From: an uncultured Pelagibacteraceae bacterium
GTDB taxonomy: Bacteria > Pseudomonadota > Alphaproteobacteria > Pelagibacterales > Pelagibacteraceae
Length of the DNA stretch: 38,472 nt
Assembly (NCBI GenBank): GCA_902597555.1
Contig: CACJYE010000004.1
Location: 1 to 38,472 of the forward strand
Direction: 5' to 3'
In this document: one piece after another, positions 20,446 to 30,431 of the stretch
Position numbering within the stretch: the first letter of the stretch is position 1
Layout: the number at the start of each line of letters is the position of its first letter
Program-made: the position numbers and the translations under genes
The notes under the pieces: model-generated
Seen by the model: the letters and a program-made list of their open reading frames with translations, nothing else
Databases searched by the model: none
Told to the model about the DNA's origin: nothing

Positions 20446-21397
20446 ATTCGATCTAATAAATAATTATTTTTTTAAAATAGCTAAAAAAAATAAATCTGCT
20501 CTTAATCTAAATGATGATGTTTTTTTTGATAAAAAAAAAGGTGTTGTTATATCTGTTGATACATACAATATTGGTACGCATTTTCATGATTTTAAATCCC
20601 CAGATCTAGTAATAAAAAAAATATTAAGATCATCAATTTCTGATTTAATTTGCAAAGGTGTAACACCAAAGTTTTATTTTATTTCTGGCTCGGGTAATAA
20701 AAAAACATTTACAAAAAATAATTTATATAAAATTTCAAAATCACTTAAATTAGAACAAAATAAATTTAACATAGATTTGTGTGGTGGTGATACAACTTTT
20801 TCAAACAAACTAAGTTTCACAATTACTTCATTAGGATACTCGAATAAAATAATTTATCGTAATAAAGCTAAATCAAATGATGATGTTTATGTTACTGGAA
20901 ATTTAGGAGATAGTTTTTTAGGATTTAAAGCATTAACTAATAAAGCAAAATTTAAAAATAAAGACAAATTATTTTTTGTAGATAAATATTACAAACCAGA
21001 TTTACCTATAAATTTAACAAAGCATTTATTTAAATTTGCTAATAGCTCTATCGATGTTTCAGATGGATTAATTGACGATTTGGCAAAAATGATAAATAGA
21101 CAGAGTTTATCATTTCACCTATTTGAAAATAAAATACCTGTTTCCAATAAATTGAGTAATTTTATTAAAAAAAAAAGATTGAATAAAATTAATCTAATTT
21201 CTAATGGAGATGATTATCAGGTATTATTTACTGCAAATATTAAGAAAGCTAGAATCATTCAAAATGTATCTAAATCAACAGGAATTAAAATAACTAAAAT
21301 TGGTAAAATTGTATCTGGTAAAGATAGATCTTTGATATTCAATGAAAAAGGCAAGCAAATACAAGCTAAATCTAAAGGTTATATTCATCGGTTTTAG
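20438..21397 (+). CDS. thiL: Thiamine-monophosphate kinase
   Basis: [50 protein letters not shown]. Confidence 0.92.
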   Translation: MHEFDLINNYFFKIAKKNKSALNLNDDVFFDKKKGVVISVDTYNIGTHFHDFKSPDLVIKKILRSSISDLICKGVTPKFYFISGSGNKKTFTKNNLYKISKSLKLEQNKFNIDLCGGDTTFSNKLSFTITSLGYSNKIIYRNKAKSNDDVYVTGNLGDSFLGFKALTNKAKFKNKDKLFFVDKYYKPDLPINLTKHLFKFANSSIDVSDGLIDDLAKMINRQSLSFHLFENKIPVSNKLSNFIKKKRLNKINLISNGDDYQVLFTANIKKARIIQNVSKSTGIKITKIGKIVSGKDRSLIFNEKGKQIQAKSKGYIHRF

Positions 21398-21407
21398 AAG
21401 TTAATCG

Positions 21408-21435
21408 TTGTCTTTTTTATCTTTTTTTGTATTGT
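21408..21435 (+). promoter_or_regulatory. Putative promoter of hppA with GC-rich discriminator
   Basis: TTGTCT (21408-21413), 16 nt, TATTGT (21430-21435), followed by GCGGGC. Confidence 0.4.
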
Positions 21436-21474
21436 GCGGGCTTAAAATTTAACAACCAACAACTTAAGATTAAT

Positions 21475-23580
21475 ATGAGCGGAACAGTCGAAACAATACT
21501 ATTGTACACTATCGGAGCTGGTTTATTATCTATCGTTTATGGATTTTTAACTGGTAAAAATATTCTTAATTCAAGTGCAGGAAATGCAAAAATGCAAGAT
21601 ATTGCATCTGCAATTCAAATTGGTGCAAAAGCATATTTAGCAAGACAATACAAAACTATTGCTATTGTTGGTGCTGTAGTTTTGGTGATTGTAAGTATTG
21701 CATTTAGCCCACTAGTAGGTCTTGGTTATTTAATAGGTGCTGCTTTGTCTGGCATTGCAGGCTATGTAGGTATGTTAGTTTCTGTTGAGGCAAACGTAAG
21801 AACAGCAGAAGCATCTAGGAAAGGCTTAGCTAAAGGTCTTTCTGTAGCATTTAAATCTGGTGCTGTTACTGGAATGTTGGTTGCTGGTTTAGCATTATTA
21901 TCTATAGCAGTTTATTATTATATTTTATTAAAATCAAACATAGATGAAAGAGAAATTGTAAATGCTTTAGTTGCATTAGGATTTGGTGCTTCATTAATTT
22001 CAATTTTTGCAAGACTAGGCGGTGGAATTTTTACAAAAGGTGCTGATGTAGGCGCTGATTTAGTTGGAAAAGTTGAAGCTGGAATTCCAGAAGACGATCC
22101 TAGAAATCCTGCCGTGATAGCAGATAACGTTGGTGACAACGTAGGAGACTGTGCTGGTATGGCTGCTGATTTATTTGAAACTTATGCTGTTACAATTGTT
22201 GCAACAATGGTTTTGTCCTCAATTTTCTTTGTTGGTGATCTAAATATGATGATTTACCCATTATCTATTGGTGCTGCATGTTTGTTAACATCTATTATTG
22301 GAACTTTTTTTGTTAAACTTGGAAAAAGTAATAATGTAATGAATGCTTTGTATAAAGGATTTGTTGTTTCTGCATTAGCATCTTTAGTAATTTTGTGGCC
22401 TGTTACAGATCATGTAATTGGTTTTACAAATAACTATACAGTGAACGACAAAACTTTTAATGGAATGGATCTATATTATTGTGGAGTTATAGGTCTATTT
22501 ATTACTGGATTATTAATCTGGATTACCGAATACTATACAGGAACAAGTTATAGACCAGTTAAATCTGTTGCTCTGTCATCCACTACCGGTCATGGTACAA
22601 ATGTTATTCAAGGTTTAGCTGTTTCTATGGAAGCTACTGCTATACCAGCATTGATAATTGTAGCTGGTATTCTTATTACAAATTCTATCGCGGGTCTTTT
22701 TGGAATTGCAATTGCTGTAACTACTATGCTTGCGTTAGCAGGCATGGTTGTTGCACTTGATGCTTATGGACCTGTAACTGATAATGCTGGTGGTATAGCT
22801 GAAATGTCTAATTTAGATAAAAAAGTTAGAAAGACAACAGATGCTCTTGATGCAGTTGGTAACACTACTAAAGCTGTTACTAAAGGATATGCAATCGGTT
22901 CTGCTGGGTTGGGTGCTCTTGTTTTGTTCGCAGCTTACACTGAGGATATTAAGCATTTTTCTAATGAAGCTGGATCTGCACTGGAAGGTATTGTTGTAAC
23001 ATTTGATTTATCAAATCCTTATGTTGTAGTTGGTTTATTGATAGGTGGAATGTTGCCATATCTATTTGGATCAATGGGAATGCAAGCAGTTGGAAGAGCG
23101 GGTGGTGCTGTAGTTGTTGAAGTAAGAAGACAATTTAAAAAATTTCCTGGTATCATGAAAAGAAAACAGAAACCAGATTATGCTAAATTAGTTGACCTAC
23201 TTACTGTAGCAGCAATTAAAGAAATGATTATCCCATCTTTATTGCCAGTTCTTTCACCAGTGGTATTGTATTTTATTATTTTTTCAATAGGGGGACAAGT
23301 TGCAGCTTTAGCAGCAGTTGGTGCAATGTTGCTCGGAGTAATTATTACTGGTTTATTTGTTGCTGTTTCAATGACGGCAGGAGGTGGAGCTTGGGATAAC
23401 GCGAAAAAATTTATTGAAGATGGGAATCATGGTGGAAAAGGGTCTGAAGCTCATAAAGCTGCAGTTACAGGAGATACTGTTGGTGATCCATATAAAGATA
23501 CAGCAGGTCCAGCAGTTAACCCAATGATTAAAATTACAAATATTGTAGCTTTACTTTTATTAGCTGTTATCGCTGGTTAA
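21475..23580 (+). CDS. hppA: Membrane-bound H+-translocating pyrophosphatase (track start 21427; ATG 21475 likely)
   Basis: [70 protein letters not shown]. Confidence 0.97.
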   Translation: MSGTVETILLYTIGAGLLSIVYGFLTGKNILNSSAGNAKMQDIASAIQIGAKAYLARQYKTIAIVGAVVLVIVSIAFSPLVGLGYLIGAALSGIAGYVGMLVSVEANVRTAEASRKGLAKGLSVAFKSGAVTGMLVAGLALLSIAVYYYILLKSNIDEREIVNALVALGFGASLISIFARLGGGIFTKGADVGADLVGKVEAGIPEDDPRNPAVIADNVGDNVGDCAGMAADLFETYAVTIVATMVLSSIFFVGDLNMMIYPLSIGAACLLTSIIGTFFVKLGKSNNVMNALYKGFVVSALASLVILWPVTDHVIGFTNNYTVNDKTFNGMDLYYCGVIGLFITGLLIWITEYYTGTSYRPVKSVALSSTTGHGTNVIQGLAVSMEATAIPALIIVAGILITNSIAGLFGIAIAVTTMLALAGMVVALDAYGPVTDNAGGIAEMSNLDKKVRKTTDALDAVGNTTKAVTKGYAIGSAGLGALVLFAAYTEDIKHFSNEAGSALEGIVVTFDLSNPYVVVGLLIGGMLPYLFGSMGMQAVGRAGGAVVVEVRRQFKKFPGIMKRKQKPDYAKLVDLLTVAAIKEMIIPSLLPVLSPVVLYFIIFSIGGQVAALAAVGAMLLGVIITGLFVAVSMTAGGGAWDNAKKFIEDGNHGGKGSEAHKAAVTGDTVGDPYKDTAGPAVNPMIKITNIVALLLLAVIAG

Positions 23581-24052
23581 TTTCTTTACGTTTTTTGGCC
23601 CTCGTTCCAAGAGGGTCATTAATTTTTTGTCTCATACTTGACATAAAATCGTATATGAAAGAGTTTCGTTTGAATCCTGAGCTTGTTGTCCCTTCAACAA
23701 GTTTAATTTTTTCCATATCATCTTTATTATAGAAATCTTTTTTTTTTAAAATACCCATTTTATTTATTTCTAAAACCAGAACATCATTTTTATAAATTTT
23801 CATCCTTCCTAAGCTTTTAAGATTTGATTGGGTTTGTTTTCTTTCAATATAAATCCAAATATCATTGTCAAATTTACTTTTTGTTGATGGTGTACCAAGA
23901 ATTTTTTTTATATCATTAATATTGCTTTGATTTACGGTTAACTCTTTTTGTTTTTTTTCTAAAAAAGGGACACCATGGTGTTTTACCACAGGTTTAAACG
24001 AGCAATTTGAAACTATAAAAGATACCAAAATTATATATAATATTTTATTCAT
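23567..24052 (-). CDS. bamE: SmpA/OmlA-family outer-membrane assembly lipoprotein
   Basis: Lipobox [40 protein letters not shown]. Confidence 0.85.
   Translation of the reverse strand: MNKILYIILVSFIVSNCSFKPVVKHHGVPFLEKKQKELTVNQSNINDIKKILGTPSTKSKFDNDIWIYIERKQTQSNLKSLGRMKIYKNDVLVLEINKMGILKKKDFYNKDDMEKIKLVEGTTSSGFKRNSFIYDFMSSMRQKINDPLGTRAKKRKEINQR
23597..23628 (+). terminator. Rho-independent terminator of hppA, inside the bamE 3' coding region
   Basis: GGCCCTC-gttccaa-GAGGGTC stem-loop followed by attaaTTTTTT. Confidence 0.75.
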
Positions 24053-24518
24053 GAATAAAAAATATATACATATTTATAATAATTTAATTAATTACACTAG
24101 AAATAAAGATTTGTATAAAAATCTTGATAGAGAGGATAATTTTTCTGATCGATTAACCCTTTTTTTACTACATTTTTCCTTTTTTTTAAAAAATTATAAA
24201 AATGATGAAAATAAAAAAATTTTACAGGAAATTTATGATTATAATTTTAGACAACTCGAATTGAGCATAAGGGAAATAGGATATGGAGACCAGTCTATAA
24301 ATAAAAAAATGAAAGATTACATTAATTTATTTCATTCCATGGTTTCCGAAATACATTTTTGGGATGATTTATCAAAGTCAGATAAATTAAAAAAAATTTC
24401 AACTTTTTTAAGCGATTTTCAAAATAATGAAGAATTACTTGAATATTTTGATGATTTTAACAAAAATTTGTCAAAAAAAACTTTGAATTCTTATTTAAAA
24501 AGTGTAATTAACCCATAA
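24051..24518 (+). CDS. Ubiquinol-cytochrome c chaperone (CBP3-like) family protein
   Basis: [17 protein letters not shown]...[35 protein letters not shown]; upstream of rpmF. Confidence 0.75.
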   Translation: MNKKYIHIYNNLINYTRNKDLYKNLDREDNFSDRLTLFLLHFSFFLKNYKNDENKKILQEIYDYNFRQLELSIREIGYGDQSINKKMKDYINLFHSMVSEIHFWDDLSKSDKLKKISTFLSDFQNNEELLEYFDDFNKNLSKKTLNSYLKSVINP

Positions 24519-24520
24519 TT

Positions 24521-24703
24521 ATGGCTGTACCTAAAAGAAAACAAACCCCTTCAAGAACTGGAATGAGAAGAGCTCAGACTATGAAATTTTCAACTAAAAA
24601 TATAGTTGAAGATAAAAAGTCAGGAGAATACAGACTTTCTCATCATTTAGACCTTAAAACAGGCATGTATAAAGGAAGACAAGTTTTAGACCCAAAAGAA
24701 TAG
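24521..24703 (+). CDS. rpmF: 50S ribosomal protein L32
   Basis: [19 protein letters not shown]. Confidence 0.97.
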   Translation: MAVPKRKQTPSRTGMRRAQTMKFSTKNIVEDKKSGEYRLSHHLDLKTGMYKGRQVLDPKE

Positions 24704-24722
24704 TATATAATAATCTATTAAA

Positions 24723-25724
24723 ATGTCAGACATAATAAAAATTGCAGTCGATGCAATGGGTGGTGATGGATCACCAAAGAAAATAATAGATGGTATTATT
24801 TTAAATCATTCTACAAATAAAAATAATTTTTTTAAAATTTTTGGAGACAAAAATAAGATAGATCCCTTAATTAAAGGAAAAATACTCCCAGAATTTTTTG
24901 AATTAATTCATACAGAAAAAAAAATTGAAAGTACTGACAGTCCTTTAGAGGGTGCAAAAAGAGGCAAAGATACAAGTATGTGGCTTGCTATTCAAAGTGT
25001 TAAAGATAAAGAAGCAGATATTGTTATATCAGCTGGAAATACTGGAGCTTTGTTAGTTGTATCAAAATTAAATTTAAAAATGATAGAAAATATAGACAAA
25101 CCAGCTTTATCTGCTTTATGGCCAAATAAAAAAGGAATGAGTGTTGTGTTGGATTTAGGAGCAAACATAGAATGTAGCTCAAAAAATTTATTAGATTTTT
25201 CAATAATGGGAGCTTCTTTGTATACCTCACTTTATCCAAATGATAAACCAAATGTTGCATTGTTAAATATTGGTTCAGAAGAATTGAAAGGAAATGAAAC
25301 TATTAAAGAAACTTATCAATTATTAAATGAAAAAAAATCAAATAATTATAATTTTGCAGGTTATATCGAAGGAAATCATCTTATGGATGGACAGGTAAAT
25401 GTAATCGTTTCGGACGGATTTACAGGTAATGTTGCATTAAAAACTGCAGAAGGCACGGCAAATTTTATAACTAGTGAATTAAAACACGCTATGACAGGAA
25501 CATTAATTGGTAAAATTTCGTCTTTAATTAACATATCTAGCTTAAAGAAATTTAAGAAAAGATTAGACCCAAGATTGTATAATGGAGCTATTTTTATCGG
25601 ATTAGATTCACCTGTTGTTAAAAGTCATGGTGGCACAGACTATGTTGGCTTTTCAAACTCTTTAGATGTTTGTCATAGAATTGTAAAAGGTAATTTGATA
25701 GAAAAGATTAAGCAAAATATTTAA
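24723..25724 (+). CDS. plsX: Phosphate acyltransferase PlsX
   Basis: IAVDAMGGDGSPKKIIDG, DIVISAGNTGALLV, VSDGFTGNVALKTAEG. Confidence 0.96.
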   Translation: MSDIIKIAVDAMGGDGSPKKIIDGIILNHSTNKNNFFKIFGDKNKIDPLIKGKILPEFFELIHTEKKIESTDSPLEGAKRGKDTSMWLAIQSVKDKEADIVISAGNTGALLVVSKLNLKMIENIDKPALSALWPNKKGMSVVLDLGANIECSSKNLLDFSIMGASLYTSLYPNDKPNVALLNIGSEELKGNETIKETYQLLNEKKSNNYNFAGYIEGNHLMDGQVNVIVSDGFTGNVALKTAEGTANFITSELKHAMTGTLIGKISSLINISSLKKFKKRLDPRLYNGAIFIGLDSPVVKSHGGTDYVGFSNSLDVCHRIVKGNLIEKIKQNI

Positions 25725-25725
25725 C

Positions 25726-26025
25726 ATGAGAATTAATTTAACTAAAAAAGACTTAGTTAATTTGGTATATATGCAGCTCGGTTTTTCAAAACAAATATCT
25801 GAAAATTTAATTGAAGATTTTTTGTCAACCATTGTATCTAACATTAAAAATGAAAAAAAACTTAAATTATCCAAATTTGGGACTTTTTCTATCAGACAAA
25901 AAAAATCTAGGATCGGTAGGAACCCAAAAACTAAAGAAGCAAAAGTAATTTCAAGCAGAGACGTTGTATTGTTTAAGCCTTCAAAGGAATTTAAAGAATT
26001 TGTTAATTTAAAAAATAATGGATAA
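25726..26025 (+). CDS. ihfA: Integration host factor alpha subunit / HU-family protein
   Basis: LTKKDLVNLVYMQLGFS, KLSKFGTFSIRQKKSRIGRNPKTKE. Confidence 0.9.
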   Translation: MRINLTKKDLVNLVYMQLGFSKQISENLIEDFLSTIVSNIKNEKKLKLSKFGTFSIRQKKSRIGRNPKTKEAKVISSRDVVLFKPSKEFKEFVNLKNNG

Positions 26026-26401
26026 ATCAGACAGTGCTTATAAAACTATTGGTGAAGTAGCTAGAATTTTGAATTTTAAATCAAATGACAAAGGAGCTTT
26101 ACCGACACATGTCATTAGATTTTGGGAAACTCAATTTAAACAAATTAAGCCAAAGATATTAAATTCTAATAGAAGATATTATGATGAGAAAACAATAAAT
26201 CTTTTAAAAAAAGTTAAGTTTTTGCTTAAAGATCAAGGTATGACAATAAATGGTGTAAAAAAAATATTAAATAATAAAGATTCTTTAAAGCTTGACGAAA
26301 TTGCAGATAAATCTATAAGAACTGAAAATTTAAAAAATAAGTTACAAAAAATTTCAAACAAATTAAAAGAATTACAAAATGGCAAAAAAAACACACGTTA
26401 A
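26018..26401 (+). CDS. MerR-family transcriptional regulator
   Basis: YKTIGEVARILNF...THVIRFWETQFKQIKPKILNSNRRYYDEKTINLL. Confidence 0.9.
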   Translation: MDKSDSAYKTIGEVARILNFKSNDKGALPTHVIRFWETQFKQIKPKILNSNRRYYDEKTINLLKKVKFLLKDQGMTINGVKKILNNKDSLKLDEIADKSIRTENLKNKLQKISNKLKELQNGKKNTR

Positions 26402-26570
26402 AGTAAGAATGGTTCCTGAGTCTAAGCCTGACAGTCCTTACTTTTATTATGTAAAAAAACCAGCAGGGGGTGAGAAAGCTAAAGTTAAACTTTCTGCAAA
26501 AAAATACAATCCAGATACAAGAAAACATGAAATGTTTGTGGAAAAAAAGCTTCCACCACATAGTAAATAA
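26379..26570 (+). CDS. rpmG: 50S ribosomal protein L33
   Basis: MAKKTHVKVRMV...SAKKYNPDTRKHEMFVEKKLP; 23-nt overlap with merR. Confidence 0.85.
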   Translation: MAKKTHVKVRMVPESKPDSPYFYYVKKPAGGEKAKVKLSAKKYNPDTRKHEMFVEKKLPPHSK

Positions 26571-26861
26571 TTACTTCTTTTTGAAGTTTCTTTTTTCGTA
26601 ATCGATATAAGATAAAATCATATTCTTCCATATACGATTAGTAATTTTAGGATCAATTTTTAGCTTTTTAGATTTTGAGTGTATTTTTTTAAGTATAAAA
26701 TTAATACGTTTTTTATCTACTATTTCTTTTTTAAATTCTTTAAGTTTTAAAACTTCTTTCACAAGATTAGTTCTGTATTTAATCAAGAATAACAACTTAT
26801 TATCCAACTTATCTAATTTAGACCTTATTATTTCCAATTTTATTTTGTTTTTAGGCGACAT
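26571..26861 (-). CDS. Chorismate mutase (AroQ type)
   Basis: 96 aa; IRSKLDKLDNKLLFLIKYRTNLVKEVLKLK ... RINFILKKIHSKSKKLKIDPKITNRIWKNMI. Confidence 0.82.
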   Translation of the reverse strand: MSPKNKIKLEIIRSKLDKLDNKLLFLIKYRTNLVKEVLKLKEFKKEIVDKKRINFILKKIHSKSKKLKIDPKITNRIWKNMILSYIDYEKRNFKKK

Positions 26862-26904
26862 TTAATTTATTGGTTTAATTAATAATTATTATATTTATTT
26901 AATC

Positions 26905-27930
26905 ATGTACAGTCAGAATTATCCTTTAAATTCTCAATTAAAAATATGGATGATCACTTTATTATTAATGATCGTGCTTATTATTTTAGTAGGGGGACTA
27001 ACCAGATTAACCGACTCTGGACTTTCAATTACAACCTGGGAACTTCTTGTTGGTACAATTCCTCCTCTAACTAATGATAAATGGATAGAATATTTTGATC
27101 TCTATAAAACAATACCTGAATTTAAAGAGCAAAATTTCAATATGACTTTAAATGAATTTAAAATAATTTTTTGGTGGGAATGGGCACATCGCCAATTGGG
27201 GAGATTAATTGGTCTAACTGTTCTTTTGCCAATGATTTATTTTACAATTAAAAATGGTTTTTGGATTTTAAGAGAATATTTAATTATTTTTTTCTTAGTG
27301 TGTTTTCAAGGGTTTGTTGGATGGTATATGGTATCAAGTGGATTAATTGATAGAGTTGATGTTAGTCACTATAGATTATCACTACACTTAGTCACAGCTT
27401 TTATTATTTTATCTATAGTTTTTTGGAAATTTTTAAATCTAACAGATTTAAAAATTAACCAAATAAATATTAAATTAAAATCAATAAAATTATTTCTATT
27501 ATTATTATTTTTACAATTAATAATTGGAGCATTTGTTTCTGGCATGGATGCTGGAAAAATTTATAATACTTGGCCTTTAATGGGATCCTCTTTTTTTCCT
27601 GACGATAGTGTATTTTCTGATCTTTTTAATATTTCTGTATTTAATGATCAATCTCTTGTTCAATTTATTCATAGAAATTTAGCATATTTAATTGTTACTG
27701 TATATTTTTATATACTTTATTTCGTTTTAAAAAATGGAAATATTAAATTAATAACTCCAATTTTTATAATTGGGATTACTTTATTGTTTCAAATATTTTT
27801 GGGTGTTCTTACAATTTTATCTGGAGTAAAAATGCTTTATGCATCTCTACACCAGATAAATTCAATTTTAATAATACTTTCAACTTTGTATTTTCTTTAT
27901 ATTTCAAAACATAAAGAAGCTAATTATTAG
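26905..27930 (+). CDS. ctaA: Heme A synthase (COX15/CtaA)
   Basis: ILVGGLTRLTDSGLSITTWELLVGTIPPL, FWWEWAHRQLGRLIGL, FIHRNLAYLIV. Confidence 0.95.
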   Translation: MYSQNYPLNSQLKIWMITLLLMIVLIILVGGLTRLTDSGLSITTWELLVGTIPPLTNDKWIEYFDLYKTIPEFKEQNFNMTLNEFKIIFWWEWAHRQLGRLIGLTVLLPMIYFTIKNGFWILREYLIIFFLVCFQGFVGWYMVSSGLIDRVDVSHYRLSLHLVTAFIILSIVFWKFLNLTDLKINQINIKLKSIKLFLLLLFLQLIIGAFVSGMDAGKIYNTWPLMGSSFFPDDSVFSDLFNISVFNDQSLVQFIHRNLAYLIVTVYFYILYFVLKNGNIKLITPIFIIGITLLFQIFLGVLTILSGVKMLYASLHQINSILIILSTLYFLYISKHKEANY

Positions 27931-27959
27931 TTTCTACTTCCAGACATTAAAACCTCAAA

Positions 27960-29288
27960 TTAACTTACAGCTTTTAAATTACCCTTTGATGATTTATTCA
28001 ATGCTTGGTCTAAATCCTCGATAATATCATCAATATGCTCAATACCGATACAAAGTCTCACATAACTTTGAGTAACACCTGATGCAGCTAGTTCTTTCTC
28101 ATTTAATTGACTATGAGTTGTGCTTGCTGGGTGAATTGCTAAACTTCTAGCATCACCAATATTAGCAACATGATAGAACATCTTTAAAGACTCGATAAAT
28201 TTTTTACCTGCCTCAATTCCACCTTTAAGTTCGATACCAATCATTGGTCCATTTCCACCTTTTAGATATTTTTTTGCTCTATCAGCAATAGGTTTATCGT
28301 GTTCAGTAGAATATATAACTTTCGTTACTTCTTTATGTTTTTTTAGGAAATCAACTACATACTCAGCATTTGCGCAATGTTGTTTCATTCTTAAAGCGAC
28401 TGTTTCAAGTCCTTGAATTATTGCAAAAGCATTATCTGGAGCCAGAGCTGATCCTAAGTCTCTCAATAAACAGACCCTTGCTCTAACTGCAAATGGTACA
28501 TTTGCACCAGTTAGTTCTGGTACAGCTTTTCCCCAGATTACATTATTATAACTCGCATCTGGCTCATTAAATAGAGGTTGTCTTTTTGGGTCAGCTGTCC
28601 AATCAAAGTTACCACTATCAACTATGCTTCCTGCAACTGCTGTACCATGCCCACCTATATATTTTGTAAGTGAGTGAATTACTACTGCAGCTCCGTGTTC
28701 AATCGGTTTGCATATTACTGGTGCTGCTGTGTTATCCATGATTAATGGTATATTATATTTTCTTCCAATGTCAGAAACTTCCTTTATTGGAAAGACTCTT
28801 AAATATGGATTTGGTAGAGTTTCACCATAAAAAGCTCTAGTTTTATCATCTACTAACTTTTCAAAATTTTCAGGATTACTTGGATCTGCATATCTTATCT
28901 CTATACCAAGTTTACTTAGCGTATGTGTGAATAAAGATACTGTTCCACCATAAAGATCGGTTGAGCTAACTATATTATCACCGGCTTGGGCTACATTTAA
29001 TATAGCAAACGTTGAAGCGGTTTGACCTGAAGATACAGTTACACATGACAGACCTCCTTCAAGAGCGGCAACTCTTTTTTCCAGGACATCATTTGTAGGG
29101 TTCATTATACGAGTGTATATGTTACCAAATTCTTTAAGAGCGAAAAGGTTAGCAGCGTGCTCTGTATTGTTAAATTGGTACGACGTTGTTCTATATATTG
29201 GAACAGCTACCGCGTTCGTCGCTGGATCACTCCTATAGTCGCCACCATGTATAGCAATAGTTTCAGGGTTATTTCTTTTTTTAGTCAT
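27960..29288 (-). CDS. metY: O-acetylhomoserine sulfhydrylase
   Basis: NPETIAIHGGDYRSDPATNAVAVPIYRTTSY; VIHSLTKYIGGHGTAVAG PLP lysine; ARSLAIHPASTTHSQL. Confidence 0.95.
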   Translation of the reverse strand: MTKKRNNPETIAIHGGDYRSDPATNAVAVPIYRTTSYQFNNTEHAANLFALKEFGNIYTRIMNPTNDVLEKRVAALEGGLSCVTVSSGQTASTFAILNVAQAGDNIVSSTDLYGGTVSLFTHTLSKLGIEIRYADPSNPENFEKLVDDKTRAFYGETLPNPYLRVFPIKEVSDIGRKYNIPLIMDNTAAPVICKPIEHGAAVVIHSLTKYIGGHGTAVAGSIVDSGNFDWTADPKRQPLFNEPDASYNNVIWGKAVPELTGANVPFAVRARVCLLRDLGSALAPDNAFAIIQGLETVALRMKQHCANAEYVVDFLKKHKEVTKVIYSTEHDKPIADRAKKYLKGGNGPMIGIELKGGIEAGKKFIESLKMFYHVANIGDARSLAIHPASTTHSQLNEKELAASGVTQSYVRLCIGIEHIDDIIEDLDQALNKSSKGNLKAVS

Positions 29289-29292
29289 TTTA

Positions 29293-29348
29293 CTCCTTTT
29301 TTAGTGCTTCAACATTATGTTAGGCGCACAATACAGTTCAAATGCCTA
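29293..29348 (-). ncRNA. SAM-V-like riboswitch in the metY 5' UTR
   Basis: Minus strand TAGGCatttgaactgtattGTGCGCCTAacataatgttgaaGCACtaaaaaAGGAG. P1 TAGGC/GCCTA and P2 GTGC/GCAC interleave as an H-type pseudoknot ending beside the SD; gene context is metY. Confidence 0.85.
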
Positions 29349-29462
29349 CCGATTTTATTAATTTTATGAAATTTCCTTTTTAGCAGTTATAAGCCCGCAA
29401 TAGGATCAAATCGGCAAGTGATTTCTAGCATATAAGCTACATATTTCAAGCTAAATATAAAA

Positions 29463-29490
29463 TTGACTTTGTAATTATTAATAGTATTAA
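29463..29490 (+). promoter_or_regulatory. Putative promoter of rplM-rpsI
   Basis: TTGACT (29463-29468), 16-nt spacer, TATTAA (29485-29490), ATG at 29501. Confidence 0.45.
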
Positions 29491-29500
29491 TCCTCGCACA

Positions 29501-29959
29501 ATGACAAAATTCACTAAAAAAGACCAATTAAATTCAACTTGGTATGAAATAGACGCGAAGAATGCAGTAGTTGGAAGATTAGCGACTGTTGTTTCCAATA
29601 TCATAAGAGGCAAGAACAAAACTACATACACACCTCATATGGATGATGGTGACTTTGTTGTTGTTAAAAATATTGAACAAGCAAAATTTACCGGAAAAAA
29701 ATTTCAAGATAAAAAATATTACAGACACACTGGTCATCCAGGTGGAATTAAAGTTACAACACCTGAGAAACTTCATGAAAAAAAACCTGGAGAAACTTTA
29801 AAAATGGCAGTTAAAAGAATGTTACCTGGTGGAGTATTGGGAAGAAAACAATTAACAAAATTAAAAATTTATGCAGGAAATGAACATCCACATTCAGCAC
29901 AAAATCCAACTGTAATAGAGTTACATAAATTAAACAGTAAAAATATAGCTAGAAACTAA
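29501..29959 (+). CDS. rplM: 50S ribosomal protein L13
   Basis: WYEIDAKNAVVGRLATVVSNIIRGKNKTTYTPHMDDGDFVVV. Confidence 0.97.
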   Translation: MTKFTKKDQLNSTWYEIDAKNAVVGRLATVVSNIIRGKNKTTYTPHMDDGDFVVVKNIEQAKFTGKKFQDKKYYRHTGHPGGIKVTTPEKLHEKKPGETLKMAVKRMLPGGVLGRKQLTKLKIYAGNEHPHSAQNPTVIELHKLNSKNIARN

Positions 29960-29960
29960 G

Positions 29961-30398
29961 ATGGAAAATACTCAATCAGCATCAAAATCTCCAAAATTAA
30001 AATTAGATTTTAAAGATAGTAAATACGCTACTGGTAGAAGAAAAACTTCGATCGCAAAAGTTTGGTTAAAAAAAGGTTCTGGCAAAATTTATGTAAATGG
30101 TAAATTATTTAGTGATTATTTTGCTGACGAAACTCATAAAATGCAAATTACAAGACCCTTTGAGATAATTAATCAGGCTACTGATTATGATGTAAGATGT
30201 AGTGTGAAAGGAGGAGGACCTACAGGCCAAGTAGGGGCTATGGTTCATGGTATTTCAAAAGCTTTAGTATTATTTGATGAAAATCTAAAAGCCACCTTAA
30301 AAACAGAGAAACTTACTACCAGAGACTCAAGAGCAGTTGAAAGAAAAAAACCTGGTAGAAAAAAAGCTAGAAGAAGCTTCCAATTCTCTAAAAGATAA
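29961..30398 (+). CDS. rpsI: 30S ribosomal protein S9
   Basis: YATGRRKTSIAKVWLKKGSGKIYVNGK ... DSRAVERKKPGRKKARRSFQFSKR. Confidence 0.97.
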   Translation: MENTQSASKSPKLKLDFKDSKYATGRRKTSIAKVWLKKGSGKIYVNGKLFSDYFADETHKMQITRPFEIINQATDYDVRCSVKGGGPTGQVGAMVHGISKALVLFDENLKATLKTEKLTTRDSRAVERKKPGRKKARRSFQFSKR

Positions 30399-30431
30399 TT
30401 TTTTTTTAATTTTTAACTGTTATAATAAAAA

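Noticed and set aside
21918-22139. 73-aa antisense ORF in hppA
   Set aside because: Opposite strand of the highly conserved hppA active site.
25024-25874. Antisense ORFs in plsX/ihfA
   Set aside because: No motifs, fully overlapping real genes.
26313-26561. 82-aa antisense ORF over rpmG
   Set aside because: Phe/Cys-rich complement of the lysine-rich L33 gene.
26573-26587. ACTTC-ttttt-GAAGT hairpin between rpmG and chorismate mutase
   Set aside because: Only 5 bp and AT-rich; overlaps the chorismate mutase C-terminus; too weak to call a terminator.
29157-29369. 70-aa plus-strand ORF across the metY start and leader
   Set aside because: It traverses the riboswitch pseudoknot antisense; better explained by the RNA element and metY.
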